From Legionellales bacterium (GTDB lineage: Bacteria; Pseudomonadota; Gammaproteobacteria; Comchoanobacterales; Comchoanobacteraceae): a DNA stretch of 44,715 nucleotides. Where the stretch lies: positions 1 through 44,715 of the forward strand of contig PBLX01000034.1 in NCBI GenBank assembly GCA_002722435.1. The letters run 5' to 3'. Made by a program: the position numbers and the translations under genes. The notes beneath the pieces are model-generated. The model had not been told where the DNA came from. It made no database searches and worked only from the letters and a program-made list of their open reading frames with translations. Shown here piece by piece: positions 38,360 through 44,715 of the stretch (within the stretch, counting starts at the first letter, position 1; every line of letters starts with the position of its first letter).

Positions 38360-39301
38360 TTGCAATACACGGTGGTAACCCGTCAAAGTGCGCTTGCCCA
38401 AAAACAAACGGATTTGTTTGTTGATGCCTTTCAGAAGGTACTACCGGATGTGAATCTGGTTGTTCAAACCATGTCAACCATAGGTGACCAGACCCAGGGA
38501 GCCATTACCAATCTAAAGAAAGCATTTGTCGGTGAACTTGAGGTCACATTGTGCGATCGCCGGGCTGACTTGGCCGTACATTCGTTAAAAGATATGTCTG
38601 TTTTGCCGGTTGATGATCTGGTTATTGCTGCTGTTTTACCCCGGCATGATGCGCGAGACATATTTGTTAGCGCAGGCAGTGCATGTATACAAGATTTGTC
38701 AGACGGTGCTGTCATTGGGACGAGTAGCGCGAGGCGTTGTGCTCAGATAAAAGCGTGCTATCCACATCTGCGTGTTCGACTTTGTCGTGGTAACGTGAAT
38801 ACCCGTATTGAGAAACTCGAGAGCGGACTTTATGATGGTTTGGTGCTGGCCAAGGCAGGTTTGGATCGTTTGCAGGTGGCTCGTGATTTGCACCTGGAAC
38901 CTCTGCCAATTGAGCATTTCACGCCGGCATGTGGTCAAGGGGTGGTTGCGGTGCAGTGTCGTGCGGATAACTTGCGCTTGATAGAACAGTTGTCTATGAT
39001 AAATCATCAGCCAACCTACGAGTTGATTATGTTAGAGCAAGAGATTGTGAGACAGTTCGGTGCCAGTTGCGGCATGCCACTTGGGGTGTATGCTCAATCC
39101 ATTGCGCATGATGCGGTTCAAGTGCATGTGTTTTTGAGTGATCCGCATGGGTTCAACCCAGTTTATCAAAAGGTGGATTGGTCTGTGGGTGAGGTAAGGC
39201 GTCTTGATTGTGTTCGCGATTTAGTTCAACCAATGCTGGATCAAGGTGGACGTGAGATTTTGGAAAAATCAAAGGAGGATATCAATGCTGGTTTTGATTA
39301 A
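38360..39301 (+). CDS. hemC: Hydroxymethylbilane synthase (porphobilinogen deaminase)
   Basis: TRQSALAQKQTDLF, GELEVTLCDRRADLAVHSLKDM, IGTSSARRCAQI, cofactor Cys region ASCGMPLGVYAQ; TTG start after GGAGG. Confidence 0.96.
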   Translation: MQYTVVTRQSALAQKQTDLFVDAFQKVLPDVNLVVQTMSTIGDQTQGAITNLKKAFVGELEVTLCDRRADLAVHSLKDMSVLPVDDLVIAAVLPRHDARDIFVSAGSACIQDLSDGAVIGTSSARRCAQIKACYPHLRVRLCRGNVNTRIEKLESGLYDGLVLAKAGLDRLQVARDLHLEPLPIEHFTPACGQGVVAVQCRADNLRLIEQLSMINHQPTYELIMLEQEIVRQFGASCGMPLGVYAQSIAHDAVQVHVFLSDPHGFNPVYQKVDWSVGEVRRLDCVRDLVQPMLDQGGREILEKSKEDINAGFD

Positions 39302-40217
39302 GCTGTTTCGCTATGCTGTTTCGGTTGTTGCTTGTGCACTCAACTTGGTGATTCTCAGTTCGATCGTGTTTGTTTTGTGCACGGTGCGTTTTTGCTTGCA
39401 AATGGTGCTGGGGACGAAGATTTTATCTTATTTGTCCGGCGTTCTGGATCAGGTCATTGACGGTTTGATTTGTTTGCACTCTTGTAACCTTCGACGCATA
39501 CTGCAGTCGCTATGTGGTGTAGATCTGCAGTGTCACCTGCCCGAGTCATTGTCGAAAGAGCGCTCGTATGTCATGGTGATCAATCATCGCTCTCAAGTTG
39601 ATATTCTTATCATACTTGCTGTTTTTTACGATCGTATTCCAGATGTGAAGTTTTTTCTGAAACAATCTTTATTCTGGGCGCCTTTTTTGGGGCAGTTTTG
39701 CTATTTAATGAACTATATTTTTGTGCGGCGGCTGCAGCCTGATGCAGTTCGTCGTGATCCCACGATTGTCCACAAGCAGCGAGAAAAAATTCGCCATCAA
39801 TGTCGCCAGTTATCGACCAAGCCAGTGACGTTGGCTGTGTTTGCTGAGGGTGCTCGATACTGTGCTCAAAAAACAGTTTCACAAAAAAACCATTTTATGC
39901 ATTTGTTATCGCCACAGCCAGCTGGTCTAGCGCTTGCACTCGAGGCAACAGCGCCATTAACTGAAGAGGTTCTGGATGTCACATTGGCTTACGACGTAGG
40001 TTTTGTGTCGGTTTGGTTATTGTTATCTGGGCAGGTTAAAACCATTGAGATACATGCAGACACTTATGATGTCCAGGCGTTGAGCTTGGTTGGAGATTAT
40101 GCCAAAGATCGTCAATTTCGCAAGCGTTTTACTGAATGGGTGAGGCACTTATGGTCTAGAAAAGATGCTTTGCTGCATCAAATATTGGTTCGCTCTGGTC
40201 GCCTTCCGAGCACTTGA
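39285..40217 (+). CDS. 1-acyl-sn-glycerol-3-phosphate acyltransferase-like (PlsC superfamily)
   Basis: NHRSQVDILI (HX4D-type), FVRRL, FAEGARY motifs; start ATG 39285 with AAAGGAGG RBS. Confidence 0.82.
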   Translation: MLVLIKLFRYAVSVVACALNLVILSSIVFVLCTVRFCLQMVLGTKILSYLSGVLDQVIDGLICLHSCNLRRILQSLCGVDLQCHLPESLSKERSYVMVINHRSQVDILIILAVFYDRIPDVKFFLKQSLFWAPFLGQFCYLMNYIFVRRLQPDAVRRDPTIVHKQREKIRHQCRQLSTKPVTLAVFAEGARYCAQKTVSQKNHFMHLLSPQPAGLALALEATAPLTEEVLDVTLAYDVGFVSVWLLLSGQVKTIEIHADTYDVQALSLVGDYAKDRQFRKRFTEWVRHLWSRKDALLHQILVRSGRLPST

Positions 40218-40284
40218 TGTCTGTTTTAATGTGCTTTTTTCTTGTATATGTGCGTAAATGCCTATAAAATAACTTTTATTTTCG

Positions 40285-41259
40285 ATGCATCAGATTCACA
40301 TTGCCCCAATGATGGGCTATACACATCGGCACTTCCGCTATCTGATGCGACGCCTGTGTCCTGAGGTGTTGTTGTACAGCGAGATGGTGACCACGGGTGC
40401 ATTACTCCATGGAGATGCAAAACGTCATCTTGACTTTGATGCAACAGAGGCACCAGTTGTCCTGCAACTCGGTGGCTATGACCCACAGTCGTTAGCACGC
40501 TGCGCGCGCCAAGGCCAAGATCATGGTTATGCTCAGATCAATTTAAACGTCGGCTGTCCGTCTTCCCGGGTTCAAGAAGGTGGTATTGGTGCATGTTTAT
40601 TTAAGTCACCGCAGCTGGTTGCCTCATGTGTTCAAGCGATGGTGGATGCTGTGTCAATTCCAGTTACTGTGAAATGTCGTATTGGCGTTGATGATCACGA
40701 CACATTTGAGCATTTGTATAACTTTTGTGAAACAATGCAGCGCGCTGGTTGTCAATTTGTTGTGGTTCACGCAAGAAAAGCTTGGTTAGGCGGCTTAAAC
40801 CCTAAGCAAAACCGAACTGTGCCGCCATTGCGTTATGATGTTGTTGAGCATTTGGCGACGAAAATCAGTTTGCCAGTTGTGCTTAATGGTGGTATTCAGT
40901 GCCATGAAGCGATTGACCAGCATCTCCAACTATTTCCTGCGGTGATGATTGGGCGTTGGGCATGTTCTGATCCGATTGGATTTTCGCAGCGCTTTCATCA
41001 ACATCCGTCAAGGCTTCCAACAGCAACGATATTGGACGATTATTTTGCTTATGTCGATCGCTCTCTTAGTCGCGGCGAGCGTCTATCTTTTTTATTACAG
41101 CCTTTACAAGCACTTTTTCATGGGCAACCTGGTGCGCGATCTTGGCGAAAATCGCTTAATGCGCTTACTCATCGAGCTAATGAATCGTCGGGTCGGTCAC
41201 TCAGTTCTTTTGTTGAAATGACCAAAAGATTGCCTGTTGATCAATTCATTCAGGGATGA
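40285..41259 (+). CDS. dusA: tRNA-dihydrouridine(20/20a) synthase DusA
   Basis: IAPMMGYTHRHFRYLMR, YSEMVTTGALL, LNVGCPSSRVQEGGIGACL, VHARKAWLGGLNPKQNR, LNGGI. Confidence 0.96.
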   Translation: MHQIHIAPMMGYTHRHFRYLMRRLCPEVLLYSEMVTTGALLHGDAKRHLDFDATEAPVVLQLGGYDPQSLARCARQGQDHGYAQINLNVGCPSSRVQEGGIGACLFKSPQLVASCVQAMVDAVSIPVTVKCRIGVDDHDTFEHLYNFCETMQRAGCQFVVVHARKAWLGGLNPKQNRTVPPLRYDVVEHLATKISLPVVLNGGIQCHEAIDQHLQLFPAVMIGRWACSDPIGFSQRFHQHPSRLPTATILDDYFAYVDRSLSRGERLSFLLQPLQALFHGQPGARSWRKSLNALTHRANESSGRSLSSFVEMTKRLPVDQFIQG

Positions 41260-42631
41260 GTATTTCTTGATTCAAATCCCTGTCGATGTCACTGATATCT
41301 TTGGGCGATATAATGCCAGCTTGAATAAGGATTTCAATAAGGTTATAGAGATAATCGTATTGTGCTATGGCTAGATTTTTTTGATCATTGCGAACGTTCT
41401 TAATATTTTCAAGTGCTTCTAAGACAGTGACTGCCCCTGCTTGAAGGCTGACTTGTGAGATGCGCGACATTTCTGATGAGCTTTTCAATGCAGCTTGTTT
41501 GGTGGCAATGAGCTCTGAGCCGTGTTTCAGTGCTCGATACAGTTTTTTTAGGTGGCGCATGATGTCTTGCTGACTATTCTTGGCGTTTACTTCAGTCAGG
41601 CGCACATTTGCAGATGCTTTCTTGTTGTCATAATATCGTTTACCGCCATCCATGAGTGGTAAACTTAGTTTGATGCTTCCTTGTAGGGTGTCGTATCCGC
41701 GTCGGGTTAGCCAGGTCTGGGGTGTTCCTGAGCCTTCTATCTTTACAGACTGTGACGAGAAGTCATAGTTGTGATAGGTCGTATTGAATGATAGTGTCGG
41801 TAAGTAGTTGCTTTGTGCAGCTTGCTGTGAGTAATGTGCCTGCAGAACGCCGCTACCCATGATCTTGAGGGTAAGGTTGTTTGCTTCGGTATCATTGATC
41901 CAGTGCTGTAGTCTTGGGATGGTCAACGATAGCGTTCTTGGTTTTGTTCCAAGTACCATTATTTTTTGGTAGTTGGCTTCACCAATGCTATCAGATAGCA
42001 CATCTTTTTTATTTTGTACTGCCTGTTTAGCTTCAATAATGTCCGCGTGAACCCGCTGTGCTTGCGCTTGTACCTCGAGTAATTGTGACTTTGTCATGGC
42101 ACCATAGTTAAGCTGGTTTTTTATATCTTCAAGCCGCTGTAGGGTTTCTTTTTCTTCTGCAATGAGAAAATGATAATCATCGATCGCTAGTGTTAGGTCA
42201 AAATACTGTTCAGATATGGTCAGGGTAAGTTTTTGTAGTGCCCTTTGGTAAATCAGTAAATCTTGTGTTGCTTTTTGGCTAGCCTGGCTGTAGAGGTAGT
42301 AGCTGTTCATATTGAACAGCTCTTGTGTGAGCGTCAGGTTAAGATCACGGAGGTTATAGAAACGCGTGGTTTCATTGACGTTGCTGTAGCCATCAAAGAC
42401 CGTTTTGTTTCGTTGCAGCTCGGTTGCGTTTGTTGCTTGTGGCAGGAGGTAAGACCAGGCTATATTTTGATCGTATTGGTTGGTTAGCCATGTTTGCCGC
42501 GCTTCTTGAAGTGGGATGTTGTTCTTGAGTGCTAGGGCATGCGCTTGGGCAAGTGTCATAGTTTGCGCATTTACTACCGAAGCCAGTGCTAAGGTGGCGA
42601 TCACAAGTGCGCGGGAATTTGACATGGTCAT
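41246..42631 (-). CDS. TolC-family outer membrane efflux protein
   Basis: Signal peptide, MTLAQAHALALKNNIPLQEARQ, two OEP repeats with long coiled coils. Confidence 0.9.
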   Translation of the reverse strand: MTMSNSRALVIATLALASVVNAQTMTLAQAHALALKNNIPLQEARQTWLTNQYDQNIAWSYLLPQATNATELQRNKTVFDGYSNVNETTRFYNLRDLNLTLTQELFNMNSYYLYSQASQKATQDLLIYQRALQKLTLTISEQYFDLTLAIDDYHFLIAEEKETLQRLEDIKNQLNYGAMTKSQLLEVQAQAQRVHADIIEAKQAVQNKKDVLSDSIGEANYQKIMVLGTKPRTLSLTIPRLQHWINDTEANNLTLKIMGSGVLQAHYSQQAAQSNYLPTLSFNTTYHNYDFSSQSVKIEGSGTPQTWLTRRGYDTLQGSIKLSLPLMDGGKRYYDNKKASANVRLTEVNAKNSQQDIMRHLKKLYRALKHGSELIATKQAALKSSSEMSRISQVSLQAGAVTVLEALENIKNVRNDQKNLAIAQYDYLYNLIEILIQAGIISPKDISDIDRDLNQEILIPE

Positions 42632-42781
42632 GTGCTGGAATCTTATGCTTTAATTACAGCACAGTTGATCTGTTATTTCCACATCTGTTTGTCTAGAGTT
42701 CATCTATTTTAAGGTGTCCCTAAAGGGTTGCTATTCGTCAAAAATTAGTGCTATCCTGTGACCATAATCAGATTATATTAC

Positions 42782-43426
42782 ATGCCAAATAAGCTGCCAC
42801 CTTATACATTTAAACGTCAGGATGTTTCTGTTCAGGAAAATGACGTCATTTGGAAACACCCCAAAGGTGTGTTTTCTGTATACGGCATTCAATTTCAACA
42901 GCCTGTGTTTGGTCTTGATGATCATTACTCACTACGCCGAGTGATCATGGACAAGCCCTCGTGTGTGGTTGCATTGCCTTATGATCCACGTTTGGACTCG
43001 GTTGTGATCATTGAGCAGATTCGCCCAACGAAGGTTTTTAGTGGGGCAGATAGTCCGTGTATGTATGAATTTTGTGCTGGCCTCATCGATTCTGGCGAGA
43101 CGGCTGAAATAGCGATGCGCCGTGAGCTACAAGAGGAGTGTGCATTGCATGCACAACGACTTGAGATGATTGGTACCTATTGGGTTAGTCCTGGCTGGAC
43201 AACTGAGCGCCTTACCATGTACTGTGTGGAGGTTGATGCAAGTAAGCCTGTCGATGCTTGTGGTAATGCCAGTGAGTGCGAAACGACAAGAGTTTCAGTA
43301 CTTCCTTTTCAACAGTTAATGGATGCGCTAGATGCTGGCGAGATTGATAATGGCGGATTCTTGATCGGTGCTTTATGGCTTGCCCGGCACCGCGATCGTC
43401 TCCGAGGAGACTGGAATCACAAATAA
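42782..43426 (+). CDS. nudF: Nudix hydrolase, ADP-ribose pyrophosphatase-like
   Basis: Nudix box GLIDSGETAEIAMRRELQEECAL; ..PGWTTERLTMYCVE. ATG 42782 preferred over GTG 42758. Confidence 0.85.
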   Translation: MPNKLPPYTFKRQDVSVQENDVIWKHPKGVFSVYGIQFQQPVFGLDDHYSLRRVIMDKPSCVVALPYDPRLDSVVIIEQIRPTKVFSGADSPCMYEFCAGLIDSGETAEIAMRRELQEECALHAQRLEMIGTYWVSPGWTTERLTMYCVEVDASKPVDACGNASECETTRVSVLPFQQLMDALDAGEIDNGGFLIGALWLARHRDRLRGDWNHK

Positions 43427-43442
43427 AGAATAGTAGGTAGTA

Positions 43443-44715
43443 ATGAACGAATCATATAACGCGGACTCTCTCCAGGTACTGGATGGTTTAGATCCGGTGA
43501 GAAAACGTCCCAATATGTACACTGATACTGCTCGCCCTAACCATATGGTTCAAGAGCCGATTGATAACTCGATCGATGAAGCGCTGGCTGGCCATGCTTC
43601 TTTTGTTGAAGTTGTTCTTCGCAAAGATGGCTCCGTCGTGATCTCGGATAATGGTCGTGGCATGCCTGTTGATATTCATCCACAGCATGGCGTGAGTGGG
43701 GTTGAGTTGATTTTGACGAAACTGCATGCTGGTGCAAAGTTCTCGAATAAAAGTTATCAGTTTTCAGGTGGCTTGCATGGCGTTGGCATCTCAGTCACCA
43801 ATGCATTATCGACGGTTCTTGAAGTTACGGTTAAACGAGATGGCTATGTGCACAAAATGTGTTTTAAGGATGGTTACGTAGATACACAGCTTGAACATTT
43901 TGAAAAAATCCCTAAGCGTGAAACGGGGACCAGCATTGCGTTCACGCCTGATCCACAGTACTTTGATAATCCAGCGATTCATGCTGGAGAGCTCATGCAT
44001 CTTCTGCGTGCGAAGGCGATATTGTGCGCAGGTCTTGAGGTGGTTTTTCGTGACGAATCTCATGAACTAGAGAAGCGTTGGCATTACCCATCAGGTATTG
44101 CAGCGTATGCAGCTGAGGCTGTTGGTGCTGTCGACGTATTGCCATCAACGCCATTTGTGCAAATGGTTGATCAAGATGATTTCAAAATGGACTGGCTTGT
44201 CACCTGGTGTCCTGAGGGAGGGCTTGATCTGCGCGAAAGTTATGTCAATCTCATTCCAACGCCTCAAGGTGGGACCCATGTGAATGGTTTACGCACGGGT
44301 CTTCTAGAAGCAGTGCGTGAGTTCTGTGATTTGCGTCAGCTATTACCCAAAGGGCTCAAGCTCAAAGTGGAAGACATTTGGGAGAGTTGTCTCTTTATAT
44401 TGTCTATAAAAATCCCTGAGCCACAGTTTTCAGGTCAGACCAAACAGCGTCTTGTCAATCAGGGGGTAACCAGTAAGATTTCGAGCTTAGTTCACGATCA
44501 ATTTAGTCTTTGGCTCAACAATCATATTGCCGAAGCAGAGACATTGGTTGAGTATTTTATTGAGATTGCTCAGAGGCGGTTGAAGGCTAGCCAAAAAACG
44601 ACTCGTAAAAAGTGGGTGGCGGGCCCAAGGCTACCTGGTAAGTTGACTGACTGCCTTACTCAGTCGACTAAAGACAGTGAGTTGTTTTTGGTTGAAGGGG
44701 ACTCTGCTGGTGGCT
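43443..44715 (+). CDS. parE: DNA topoisomerase IV subunit B, truncated by window end
   Basis: MNESYNADSLQVLDGLDPVRKRPNMYTDTARPNHMVQEPIDNSIDEALAGHA.., DNGRGMPVDIHPQHGVSGVELILTKLHAGAKFSNKSYQFSGGLHGVGIS; ends ..FLVEGDSAGG. ORF track omits it because it is open at the edge. Confidence 0.95.
   Translation, partial: MNESYNADSLQVLDGLDPVRKRPNMYTDTARPNHMVQEPIDNSIDEALAGHASFVEVVLRKDGSVVISDNGRGMPVDIHPQHGVSGVELILTKLHAGAKFSNKSYQFSGGLHGVGISVTNALSTVLEVTVKRDGYVHKMCFKDGYVDTQLEHFEKIPKRETGTSIAFTPDPQYFDNPAIHAGELMHLLRAKAILCAGLEVVFRDESHELEKRWHYPSGIAAYAAEAVGAVDVLPSTPFVQMVDQDDFKMDWLVTWCPEGGLDLRESYVNLIPTPQGGTHVNGLRTGLLEAVREFCDLRQLLPKGLKLKVEDIWESCLFILSIKIPEPQFSGQTKQRLVNQGVTSKISSLVHDQFSLWLNNHIAEAETLVEYFIEIAQRRLKASQKTTRKKWVAGPRLPGKLTDCLTQSTKDSELFLVEGDSAGG

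Noticed and set aside
40949-41221. 90-aa plus ORF with a TM-like stretch inside dusA
   Set aside because: Alternate frame inside a well-supported dusA; no independent start signals.
1-44715. CRISPR array, IS element, integrase or prophage
   Set aside because: No regularly spaced repeats, transposase/integrase motifs or phage genes seen on either strand.

Overview
The window is a compact, AT-leaning gammaproteobacterial chromosome segment, mostly housekeeping genes. It carries an rplY-pth-ychF operon led by tRNA-Gln, a fused-permease ABC transporter, rpe, djlA, rnt, hda and a DUF2066 gene. It also carries ihfB-like, FKBP, dcd, apbC/mrp, hemD-hemX-hemY, recO, a TIGR01777 SDR gene, lepA-lepB-rnc-era, trkA, dacB, petABC, alr-murI, hemC, an acyltransferase gene, dusA, tolC, a nudix gene and the start of parE. 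Possible lineage-specific content: (i) a membrane-anchored LRR protein; (ii) two tandem, collinear paralogs with a paired hydrophobic region plus a long coiled coil, of no family I recognise; (iii) a 44-aa entericidin-like lipoprotein missing from the ORF track, with its own promoter, just upstream of hemD; (iv) an accessory pocket between dacB and petA holding an orphan exported protein and, next to it in inverted orientation, a decayed 3' fragment of its paralog with one nonsense codon and one 1-nt deletion. I saw no CRISPR array, IS element or rRNA gene. Family names come from motif recognition by eye; no database search was run.
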